From the NCBI GenBank assembly GCA_002314435.1, contig DCFV01000189.1:1-5381 (forward strand): a DNA stretch of 5,381 bases, read 5' to 3'. Every line of letters starts with the position of its first letter. The first letter of the stretch is position 1. The notes beneath the pieces are model-generated. The model was given only the letters and a program-made list of their open reading frames with translations. It did not search any database and was not told where the DNA came from. The stretch is from Acidobacteriaceae bacterium UBA1795. Lineage in GTDB: Bacteria > Acidobacteriota > Terriglobia > Terriglobales > Acidobacteriaceae. The position numbers and the translations under genes are program-made. Below, piece after piece: positions 1 through 5,196 of the stretch.

Positions 1-30
1 AGCGAGATTCGCTCACCTTGCTGAGAGGAG
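1..30 (-). terminator. Possible downstream hairpin after the lacI-type gene (cut by window edge)
   Basis: These bases lie just downstream of the minus-strand repressor gene, whose TAG stop is at 33-31. They hold a small perfect inverted repeat, AGCGA (1-5) and TCGCT (9-13) with a 3-base loop, at the very edge of the window. No T-tract can be seen because the sequence ends. It could be the beginning of a terminator or chance; the 5-bp stem is short. Confidence 0.2.
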
Positions 31-1098
31 CTAGGCCTCGGCGGGAGGCGGCGCAGTGGATCCGCGTTGGATCAGCGACGTGGAAACCAGGAATTCGCGC
101 TGGAGCTTCGGATTGGTGGACTCCTCGGCCTGCTGCCGCAGCGCTTCAAAGGCGGCATGAGCCAGGTCCGCGCGCGACAGCCGGATGGTGGTCAACGGCG
201 GTAGAGTGAACTCGGCAAAGTCGATGTCATCGAGGCCGATGACCGAAAGGTCGCGGGGAACCTGCATTCCCTGCAGGTAAGCAGCGCGCAGCACGCCGAT
301 GGCAGTCATGTCGTTGGAGCAGACGATCGCGGTGGGGAACTCGGGCAGCGCCTGCAGCCGCGCGAACCCCGCAACTCCGCCTTTGAGCGTATGGTCGCAC
401 TCGATGATCCACCTCTTCTGGATAGGCAGCCCGGTTTCTTCCATCACGGCATGAAAGTCGTTCTGGCGCGTAATGGCGGAGTGAATCTTGTGCGGGCCGG
501 CGAGGAAGGCTATTTTGCTATGCCCGAGCTTTGCCAGGTGTTCTACCGCGGCGCGGATTCCGGTCTTGTAATCGAGGAGGATGGTGCTGGTTTTTGGATT
601 GTCGAGCTGGAACTCGGCGAGAACAAGCGGAATGTCGTGGAACACGAGCTGGTCGAGGATCGGCTCTTCTTCGCCGAACGTCAGCATGGCCACGCCTTCC
701 ACCTTGCGCTCGATCATGCGCCGGATGCAGGTGGTCAGGACGGCCGGGTCGCTGTTCGAGGAACTGACCAGGATCTCATAGCCGTGAGCAACGGCGATCT
801 CTTCAAAACACTGGATCAGTTCCGGAAAAAACGGATTGGTAATGTTTTCAACAATGATGCCGAATAGCCGGCTGCGGCCTGACACCAGGCTGCGCGCGTG
901 GGAGTTAGGGAAGTAATTCAGCTGCTCAATAGCCTGCCAGACGCGCTTGGACAGTCGATCGCTTACCACCGGGGCGCCGTTAATGGTACGGGAGACAGTG
1001 GCAATGGAGACCTTGGCCAGCGCGGCCACGGCGCGAATGTCTGGCGTCTTTTCTTCGGGCTTGCGAGTTACTCGTCGGGCCACGGGCCTGTCCTGCAT
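31..1098 (-). CDS. LacI/GalR-family transcriptional regulator
   Basis: A DNA-binding repressor of 355 residues, normal for the family (about 330-360). The N-terminal helix-turn-helix is at about residues 20-40 with the hallmark VSIATVSRTIN (30-40), followed by the hinge helix NSHARSL (65-71), whose leucine 71 corresponds to the one LacI inserts into the minor groove. The periplasmic-binding-protein-like effector domain begins at FGIIVENITNPFFPEL (79-94). It carries SNDMTAIGVL (261-270) and SVIGLDDIDFAEF (285-297), both typical of the family. The effector is probably a sugar or sugar acid but cannot be read from the sequence. It is last in a minus-strand run with a hydrolase and a glycerate kinase, so it probably controls them and perhaps itself. 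The ATG at 1098 leaves about 19 residues before the helix-turn-helix and has no Shine-Dalgarno site. A GTG at 1083-1081 (residue 6) does have AGGA 7 bases upstream, so the true start could be there. Confidence 0.95.
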   Translation of the reverse strand: MQDRPVARRVTRKPEEKTPDIRAVAALAKVSIATVSRTINGAPVVSDRLSKRVWQAIEQLNYFPNSHARSLVSGRSRLFGIIVENITNPFFPELIQCFEEIAVAHGYEILVSSSNSDPAVLTTCIRRMIERKVEGVAMLTFGEEEPILDQLVFHDIPLVLAEFQLDNPKTSTILLDYKTGIRAAVEHLAKLGHSKIAFLAGPHKIHSAITRQNDFHAVMEETGLPIQKRWIIECDHTLKGGVAGFARLQALPEFPTAIVCSNDMTAIGVLRAAYLQGMQVPRDLSVIGLDDIDFAEFTLPPLTTIRLSRADLAHAAFEALRQQAEESTNPKLQREFLVSTSLIQRGSTAPPPAEA

Positions 1099-1108
1099 TC
1101 AAGAGCGA

Positions 1109-1136
1109 GAGTTAAATAAACACAAGAGTACAACAA
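1109..1136 (-). promoter_or_regulatory. Weak candidate promoter of the LacI-type gene
   Basis: This is an AT-rich patch in an otherwise GC-rich sequence, upstream of the repressor start. On the minus strand TTGTTG (1136-1131), a 16-base spacer and TAACTC (1114-1109) end 10 bases before the ATG. An alternative -10 is TATTTA (1118-1113), 14 bases before the ATG. Both match the sigma-70 consensus poorly. Base composition and the short distance to the start are the main support. Confidence 0.28.
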
Positions 1137-1161
1137 GCGGCCGTTGAGTGCGAAGCGGCCG
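1135..1161. repeat. 9-bp direct repeat made of GC palindromes between glycerate kinase and repressor genes
   Basis: AAGCGGCCG occurs at 1135-1143 and again at 1153-1161. Each copy contains the self-complementary CGGCCG, so the two copies can also pair with each other as a 6-bp GC stem with a 12-base loop. On the minus strand this would be followed by CTTGTTGT, a weak T-rich run. It could be a partial terminator between the kinase and repressor genes, a protein-binding pair, or chance. Confidence 0.3.
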
Positions 1162-1185
1162 GGAACAATCGTTTTGCGCGTGCGC

Positions 1186-2640
1186 TCAGGACCTGTCGGA
1201 CAGCAGTAGGCGCAGATCGCGCAGGTTCTGTCCGGTGGGTCCGGTCACAACCGTGTCGCCCAGCCCGGTGAACAGCGGGCACGCATTGAACGTGCGCAGG
1301 GACTCTTCAGGGTCGAAGCCGAAGGCGCGCGCCCGCTCCACCGTGGTGGGGTCAACGATGGCGCCGGCGGACCGGGTGTTGCCGTCGATGCCATCGGAGC
1401 CCGCGCTGAGCACGGACAGCAGTTCTCCGGAATGCTTCGCCAGATCGAGGGCGCAGGCCAGCGCAAACTGCTGGTTGCGGCCGCCGGCGCCGGGCGTGCG
1501 GTCCATGGTGACGGTCACCTCTCCTACCGAAATAAGGCAGAAGCGCTCGTGGGCCGCGCGCTGCTCGTGGAAGCGCTCAACCAGGTAGCGCGCCGCGTCC
1601 GCATAATCCCAGTCGTCGCAGGAGTTGTCCACGGCCACAAAGAAGCCGGCTTTCAGCGCTAGCGCGCGGGCATTCTCCACCAGGTCGTGGCTGGAGAGCA
1701 GCACTTCGAAGACCGAGTCGCGAAACGCCTCGTGCTCGCCGATGAGTGCCTCGGCACGGGTGAAGGTGCGCGCAGGGGCTTGCCCCGTCCACGGCAATTT
1801 GGGCAGGAAAGGTGAGCGCCGGGCTTTGTTGCCCGGCGACTCGGGCAGGTCGGCTCGCTCAAAAAACGCGCTGATCGCCGCGGGCAGCTTTTCGTTCAGG
1901 TTGTAGCGGGTGAGCACGCCACGTACGTCGGCCACGGTGGAGTGATCGGGCGAGGTGGGGCCGGAGGACAGAGCGTCCAGCGTTCGCAGCGGCACGTCCG
2001 GCAGAAGGATGGAGACCTTGGTGGCCTCAGGCGCGGCAATCGCCAGGCGTCCGCCCTTTACCGCGGAGAAGTGCTTACGCAGCGTGTTGATCTCGTTGAT
2101 GGGCGCGCCAGAAGCGACTAGAGCGCGGTGGAACTCGACGGTATCTTCCAGGCTGATGGACGGGTCCAGCGGCAGGTCGAACATGGCCGAGCCGCCGCCG
2201 GAAATAAGGAAGAAAATCAGCGTGTCCTTCTTCGCCTTCTTCAGCATGGCCAGCGTGGCCCGGGCGGCCTCGAACGACTCATCGTTGGGCAGCGGATGGC
2301 CACCTTCAAAATAGCGGAAGCGCCAATTGTGCTTCTTCGGCAGATACTTCGAGCAGCAGATGCCGCGCAGGCCCTTGCGGCGCGGCATGCGCTCCATGAG
2401 CACGTCGAGCATGGGCGCGGCGGCTTTGCCCAACGCGATGACGTACACGCGCTTGTAGGCGTTCAGGTCGATCGTGTCCGGGCCGCTGCCGTCGGGTACC
2501 AGGCGCTGCATGGTGTGGCCTTCAAAGCGGATGCGGCGGTCAAAAGCCGACTCGATGTTGCAGGCGGCCAGGGCGCCGGAGAAGATTTCAGTTGCCTGCG
2601 CGTGCAGGGAATCCAGAGCCGTATCGCTTACTGGAGTCAT
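1186..2640 (-). CDS. Glycerate 2-kinase, MOFRL family (DUF4147 plus MOFRL domains)
   Basis: It probably phosphorylates D-glycerate with ATP to 2-phosphoglycerate in the cytoplasm, feeding lower glycolysis. The 484 residues start with the DUF4147/GckA domain: ALGKAA (69-74, with the conserved lysine 72), GGHPLPN (113-119), ISGGGSAMFDLP (146-157), NEINTLRKHFSAVKGGRLA (182-200) and DVPLRTLDALSSGPTSPD (215-232). The C-terminal MOFRL domain has SVGEVTVTM (371-379), GGRNQ (386-390), SAGSDGIDGNTRSAGA (412-427) and TGPTGQNLRDL (466-476). Older databases call this family hydroxypyruvate reductase (TtuD), which is considered a misannotation. The protein is longer than the usual 410-450 residues because of extra sequence at about 264-315, between the two domains. 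Its ATG overlaps the TGA of the upstream hydrolase as ATGA, so the two are almost certainly co-transcribed and translationally coupled. The repressor gene follows 87 bases downstream. Confidence 0.94.
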   Translation of the reverse strand: MTPVSDTALDSLHAQATEIFSGALAACNIESAFDRRIRFEGHTMQRLVPDGSGPDTIDLNAYKRVYVIALGKAAAPMLDVLMERMPRRKGLRGICCSKYLPKKHNWRFRYFEGGHPLPNDESFEAARATLAMLKKAKKDTLIFFLISGGGSAMFDLPLDPSISLEDTVEFHRALVASGAPINEINTLRKHFSAVKGGRLAIAAPEATKVSILLPDVPLRTLDALSSGPTSPDHSTVADVRGVLTRYNLNEKLPAAISAFFERADLPESPGNKARRSPFLPKLPWTGQAPARTFTRAEALIGEHEAFRDSVFEVLLSSHDLVENARALALKAGFFVAVDNSCDDWDYADAARYLVERFHEQRAAHERFCLISVGEVTVTMDRTPGAGGRNQQFALACALDLAKHSGELLSVLSAGSDGIDGNTRSAGAIVDPTTVERARAFGFDPEESLRTFNACPLFTGLGDTVVTGPTGQNLRDLRLLLSDRS

Positions 2641-3341
2641 AAGTGCTGCTCCTGAAGCCAGCCGACGAGCACGTTCTGCATCGTCTCAAGCTGGCCGGCA
2701 AAAAAGTGATCGGCGCCGGGTAGGAGCACCAACTTTTTGGGTTCGGCCGTGGTGGCGGCCACACGCTCCAGGTCAGAGGCGGGCGCGTAGGGGTCGCAGG
2801 CGCCGCTGAGAAAGAGCTTGGGAAGGGAACAGTGCTGGAGGAAGGAGTAGTGGTAGTCGCGGCCATCCGCGTGGGTGGGCAGCCCGAGCGCGGCCAGGGC
2901 GCGTACGTCGTGGTGCGGTGCGCTGGTGCAACAGGCCAGCAGTGCCATGGCCGCGCCAAAGCTGAAGCCGACGACGACGAGCGGAAGGTTGAATGCGTTT
3001 TCAATCCACTCGATGGCTGCCAGCACATCTCCTGTCTCTGCCTTTCCGTCGTGCGTTCCCTCGCTCCGTCCGGTGCCGCGGAAGTTGAAGCGAAGCACTG
3101 GCCAGCCCAGCCCGAACTCCGGCGCGTTGAGCGCCTTCATGGCGTGGTACACAACCTTGTTGTGCAGGGTGCCTCCGCCTTTGGGGTGAGGATGGCAGAC
3201 CAACGCCGCGTAACTGGCACCGGGCGCGCCTACGTTTAGGAGCGCCTCCAAACGGCCCGCAGGACCGGTCAGATCGATGCTGCGCAGCGTTGTGCCGCAG
3301 GCTTTTTGCGCCGTGGCCACGGGTGCAGATGTGGAGATCAT
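2637..3341 (-). CDS. Alpha/beta hydrolase of the COG2945 type (serine hydrolase, substrate unknown)
   Basis: A 234-residue cytoplasmic alpha/beta-fold hydrolase without a signal peptide. Family motifs appear in order: CHPHPKGGGTLHNKVV (49-64, the HPHP turn near the oxyanion hole), RFNFRGTGRSEG (84-95) and the nucleophile elbow GFSFGA (125-130) with serine 127. Aspartate 183 in GACDPYAP and histidine 222 in GADHFF complete a Ser-Asp-His triad, so it should be active. The size fits the COG2945 group (about 200-240 residues), distantly related to dienelactone hydrolases; members are mostly uncharacterised, so the substrate, probably an ester, is unknown. It leads the minus-strand operon and ends in an ATGA overlap with the glycerate kinase gene. 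A possible joint role is to free a hydroxy acid for the kinase, but this is only inference. The ATG at 3341 has no Shine-Dalgarno site but sits close behind a -10-like box. Confidence 0.9.
   Translation of the reverse strand: MISTSAPVATAQKACGTTLRSIDLTGPAGRLEALLNVGAPGASYAALVCHPHPKGGGTLHNKVVYHAMKALNAPEFGLGWPVLRFNFRGTGRSEGTHDGKAETGDVLAAIEWIENAFNLPLVVVGFSFGAAMALLACCTSAPHHDVRALAALGLPTHADGRDYHYSFLQHCSLPKLFLSGACDPYAPASDLERVAATTAEPKKLVLLPGADHFFAGQLETMQNVLVGWLQEQHL
2649..2653 (-). promoter_or_regulatory. Ribosome binding site of the glycerate kinase gene
   Basis: AGGAG on the minus strand lies 8 bases before the ATG at 2640, inside the last codons of the hydrolase gene. It fixes the glycerate kinase start and fits reinitiation by ribosomes finishing the hydrolase. 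Confidence 0.75.
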
Positions 3342-3350
3342 GCCAACGTT

Positions 3351-3356
3351 ATTCTA
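3351..3356 (-). promoter_or_regulatory. Candidate -10 box of the hydrolase-glycerate kinase operon
   Basis: TAGAAT on the minus strand (5 of 6 to TATAAT) ends 9 bases before the ATG at 3341. With normal spacing transcription would begin at about 3344, giving a leader of only about 3 bases, which agrees with the missing Shine-Dalgarno site. No convincing -35 box is seen at 16-18 bases upstream. Confidence 0.5.
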
Positions 3357-3399
3357 CGCGCAGCCTGGCCGTCTGCCGGGAAGATTTGCACCTCTGCCA

Positions 3400-3409
3400 G
3401 GAGGCCTCC
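3400..3409. repeat. 10-bp perfect palindrome in the divergent promoter region
   Basis: GGAGGCCTCC is a perfect palindrome near the middle of the 155-base gap between the divergent hydrolase and peptidase genes. Just to its left a wider inverted repeat pairs CCTGGC (3364-3369) with GCCAGG (3396-3401). It may bind a dimeric regulator. A 10-bp palindrome in 155 bases has roughly a one in seven chance of arising randomly, so the evidence is modest. The rest of the gap holds only the two promoter boxes and the candidate operators listed separately. Confidence 0.3.
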
Positions 3410-3467
3410 AGCCCTCACGCAAGCCGCCGTTGATGCCATCGAAATGCCCGCTACTGGCTGGGCCGAG

Positions 3468-3481
3468 GGATACCGGTAGGG
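3468..3481. promoter_or_regulatory. Candidate LacI-family operator upstream of the peptidase gene
   Basis: The perfect 8-bp palindrome TACCGGTA (3471-3478) has a central CG, a common property of LacI/GalR-family operators. It lies immediately upstream of the peptidase -10 box, where a bound repressor would block RNA polymerase. The outer bases of the 14-base window are not symmetrical. A LacI-family regulator is encoded about 2.4 kb away. Chance occurrence of an 8-bp palindrome in this gap is not unlikely. Confidence 0.28.
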
Positions 3482-3487
3482 TATTCT
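3482..3487 (+). promoter_or_regulatory. Candidate -10 box of the peptidase-peroxidase operon
   Basis: TATTCT ends 9 bases before the ATG at 3497, the same distance as in the divergent hydrolase gene. The predicted transcription start is the A at about 3494, leaving a 3-base leader; no Shine-Dalgarno site lies upstream. No clear -35 box is visible. Confidence 0.5.
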
Positions 3488-3496
3488 GGCACCATC

Positions 3497-4531
3497 ATGC
3501 CCACACCGCAGCCTCTTGATCCCATCCGGTTTACGCGCGAGCTGGTCGAAATTGAATCCACCACCTATTACGAAGGCGCTGTGGGCGATTTTCTGGCCGA
3601 TTTTCTGGCAAAGCGCGGCTGGGCGGTGGAGAAGACGCCCGTTGCACAGCCGTCGGACTCAGGTACAACGGGTGCGCGCTGGAACGTTTACGCGGGTATA
3701 GCTGGCGAAACGCCTGACGTCGTCTTCTCCACGCACATGGACACTGTGCCACCCTATATTCCCTTCAGCGAAGACGACGAGTTCATGTACGGCCGCGGCG
3801 TGAGCGACGCCAAGGGCATTATTGCCGCGCAGGTGGCCGCCGCTGAGCAGTTGCGCGCCGAGGGACTGCGCGTGGGCCTGCTGTTCGTCTCTGGCGAAGA
3901 GCGCGACTCGGCCGGTGCTCGCGCCGCCAATCTTGCGCCCAAGGGAAGCCGTTTTCTTATCAATGGCGAGCCGACGGACAACCGCATCGCGCTGGCCTCA
4001 AAGGGCGCGCTGCGCGCCTGCATCCGCTGCTCCGGCAAGATGGCCCATTCGGCCTACCCGGAACTTGGCGACAGCGCCATCCACAAGCTGGCCGTGGCGA
4101 TGAACCGACTGCTGGCGCTCCAGCTTCCTGTCGATCCCGACGCCGGCGACACCACGCTGAACATCGGCCAGGTGCACGGAGGCCATGCGCCCAACGTGGT
4201 GGCTGACAAGGCCGAAGCGCAGGTGCTGGTGCGCCTGGTTGGACCGTCTGCTCCGGTGCGCGCCGCGATCGAAGAGGCAGTGGGTGATCTGGGCACCGTG
4301 GAGTTCACGCTCGATCTCGCCTTCATCCGACTGCGTGCGGTCGAGGGGCTGCCCACCATGGTGGCGGGCTTCGCCACCGATATTCCTGAACTGACCAACT
4401 GGGGCACGCCAGTACTGCTCGGCCCCGGCTCCATTCACGTGGCCCACACGCCCACAGAAAAGCTCGCCAAAGAAGAGCTGATCGAGTCCGTGGGGCTCTA
4501 CATCCAAGTGGCAAAGCGTCTGCTGGCCTAA
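3497..4531 (+). CDS. M20-family metallopeptidase/deacylase (ArgE/DapE-like)
   Basis: A 344-residue cytoplasmic dizinc amidohydrolase of the M20 family, which removes acyl or amino-acid groups from amino-acid-like substrates. All expected metal and catalytic residues are present: histidine 80 in STHMDTV with aspartate 82, bridging aspartate 104 in GRGVSDAKG, catalytic glutamate 134 and ligand glutamate 135 in SGEE, glutamate 158 in NGEPT, and histidine 317 in GPGSIHVAHTPTEKL. The lid/dimerisation domain spans about 165-280 and has the usual histidine 184 in KMAHSAYPELGDSAI. The C-terminal GPGSI...AH..TE pattern resembles acetylornithine deacetylase (ArgE) more than DapE. The protein is shorter than both (about 375-385), and no arginine or lysine synthesis genes lie beside it, so the substrate is open; a [LysW]-lysine hydrolase or a dipeptidase is also possible. 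It leads a plus-strand unit with the peroxidase gene 49 bases downstream. The start lacks a Shine-Dalgarno site but is placed right after a -10-like box. Confidence 0.92.
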   Translation: MPTPQPLDPIRFTRELVEIESTTYYEGAVGDFLADFLAKRGWAVEKTPVAQPSDSGTTGARWNVYAGIAGETPDVVFSTHMDTVPPYIPFSEDDEFMYGRGVSDAKGIIAAQVAAAEQLRAEGLRVGLLFVSGEERDSAGARAANLAPKGSRFLINGEPTDNRIALASKGALRACIRCSGKMAHSAYPELGDSAIHKLAVAMNRLLALQLPVDPDAGDTTLNIGQVHGGHAPNVVADKAEAQVLVRLVGPSAPVRAAIEEAVGDLGTVEFTLDLAFIRLRAVEGLPTMVAGFATDIPELTNWGTPVLLGPGSIHVAHTPTEKLAKEELIESVGLYIQVAKRLLA

Positions 4532-4569
4532 AGGCTTTCCTGTTTTCGCAAACCGGCAGAAGAATCCTC

Positions 4570-4575
4570 AGAGGA
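4570..4575 (+). promoter_or_regulatory. Ribosome binding site of the glutathione peroxidase gene
   Basis: AGAGGA ends 5 bases before the ATG at 4581 and is a good Shine-Dalgarno site. It contrasts with the operon-leading genes here, which have none, and fits translation from the middle of a message begun upstream of the peptidase. Confidence 0.7.
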
Positions 4576-4580
4576 AGAGT

Positions 4581-5135
4581 ATGAGCGCATCGATCTACGA
4601 CATTCCCGTGCACAAGATCACCGGCGAGGCCGCTTCGCTGGCCGAGTTCAAGGGCAAAGTGGTTCTGGTGGTCAACGTTGCCAGCAAGTGCGGCCTTACG
4701 CCGCAGTATGAGGCTCTCGAGAAGGTTTACGAGCAGTATCGAGGGCAGGGGCTGGTGGTCGCCGGCTTCCCGGCCAACGACTTCAAGAGCCAGGAGCCCG
4801 GCACTGAGGCGGAAATTCAGTCTTTCTGCACCACCAACTACGGCGTGAAGTTCCCCATGTTCAGCAAAATCACCGTGGTGGGCGCGGAGAAGCACCCGCT
4901 CTACTCGGCGCTCATTGCGGCGCAGCCCAAGGCCATCAGCGTGGCCGAGGTGCCGTTCGGCGAAAAGCTGAAGGGCTACGGCATTACTCCCAACCCCGAA
5001 CCCGAAGTGCTGTGGAACTTCGAGAAGTTCCTCGTCAGCCGTTCCGGCGAGGTGGTGAAGCGCTTTGCGCCAGACACTGCTCCCGATGCACCGGAGCTGA
5101 TCGCGGCCATCGAAGCCGAGCTCGAGAAAAGCTAG
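4581..5135 (+). CDS. btuE: Glutathione peroxidase family, BtuE-like, probably thioredoxin-dependent
   Basis: A 184-residue cytoplasmic peroxidase that reduces hydrogen peroxide and organic hydroperoxides. The thioredoxin-fold protein has the peroxidatic cysteine 37 in NVASKCGLTPQYE, glutamine 71 in SQEPG, and tryptophan 145 with asparagine 146 in WNFEKF, so the catalytic tetrad is complete. Cysteine 83 in SFCTTNYGVKFPMF occupies the resolving-cysteine position of thioredoxin-using members. The length and the segments CTTxxGVxFPMFSKI, HPLYxxLIAAxP and WNFEKFLVxRxGxVxxRF match my recollection of E. coli BtuE (183 residues), including the extra stretch at about 113-140 missing from animal enzymes. 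The usual FPCNQF motif reads FPANDF (63-68), so its cysteine is alanine 65 and its first glutamine aspartate 67; neither is in the tetrad. It follows the peptidase gene by 49 bases and is closed by a strong palindromic terminator. Despite BtuE's name a role in vitamin B12 uptake is not expected. Confidence 0.95.
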   Translation: MSASIYDIPVHKITGEAASLAEFKGKVVLVVNVASKCGLTPQYEALEKVYEQYRGQGLVVAGFPANDFKSQEPGTEAEIQSFCTTNYGVKFPMFSKITVVGAEKHPLYSALIAAQPKAISVAEVPFGEKLKGYGITPNPEPEVLWNFEKFLVSRSGEVVKRFAPDTAPDAPELIAAIEAELEKS

Positions 5136-5140
5136 CGTTC

Positions 5141-5180
5141 ACGGGCGCAGGGGCAGGGAATTCCCTGCTCCTGCGCCCGT
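5141..5180 (+). terminator. 40-base near-perfect palindrome, probable terminator of the peptidase-peroxidase operon
   Basis: The left arm (5141-5160) starts ACGGGCGCAG and the right arm (5161-5180) ends CTGCGCCCGT. All 20 positions pair except one G-T wobble (5152 with 5169), and the arms meet at GAATTC (5158-5163) with no spacer. As RNA it would form a stem of about 18 bp with a 4-base loop. It begins 6 bases after the peroxidase stop codon. The bases that follow (CTTGTATCCT) are only partly T-rich, so it is not a textbook Rho-independent terminator; RNA 3'-end stabilisation is another possible role. Confidence 0.7.
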
Positions 5181-5184
5181 CTTG

Positions 5185-5190
5185 TATCCT
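5185..5190 (+). promoter_or_regulatory. Candidate -10 box of the thioredoxin-domain gene, leaderless start
   Basis: TATCCT ends 6 bases before the ATG at 5197, so with normal spacing transcription would start on the A of the start codon, giving a leaderless message. There is no Shine-Dalgarno site. Any -35 region would lie inside the right arm of the preceding palindrome, and no consensus -35 is seen there. Confidence 0.42.
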
Positions 5191-5196
5191 CAGCCC

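Noticed and set aside
391..867. 158-codon open frame on the plus strand opposite the LacI-type gene
   Set aside because: It lies wholly within the antisense of a clear LacI-family gene, has no recognisable motif and is typical of GC-rich shadow frames.
1167..1174. AATCGTTT as a LacI-type operator core (AANCGNTT) upstream of the repressor gene
   Set aside because: Only the inner bases are symmetrical and the flanks do not match; a partial 8-base match like this is too easily found by chance.
2128..2655. 175-codon open frame on the plus strand opposite the glycerate kinase
   Set aside because: It is antisense to conserved kinase motifs, with low-complexity Arg/Ala/Gly/Gln composition and no family resemblance.
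3277..3519. 80-codon plus-strand open frame crossing the divergent promoter region
   Set aside because: It overlaps the starts of both flanking genes and their candidate promoters; its Pro/Arg-rich translation looks non-coding.
4532..4580. Separate promoter for the peroxidase gene in the 49-base gap
   Set aside because: No convincing -35/-10 pair is seen, and the strong ribosome binding site fits an internal operon gene.
4323..4895. 190-codon open frame on the minus strand across the peptidase-peroxidase junction
   Set aside because: It is antisense to two well-supported genes and to the peroxidase ribosome binding site, and its translation shows no domain.
5158..5163. GAATTC at the palindrome centre as a cloning junction or assembly join
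   Set aside because: It is the natural centre of a 40-base symmetrical element and both sides fit one continuous gene context, so no artefact is needed.
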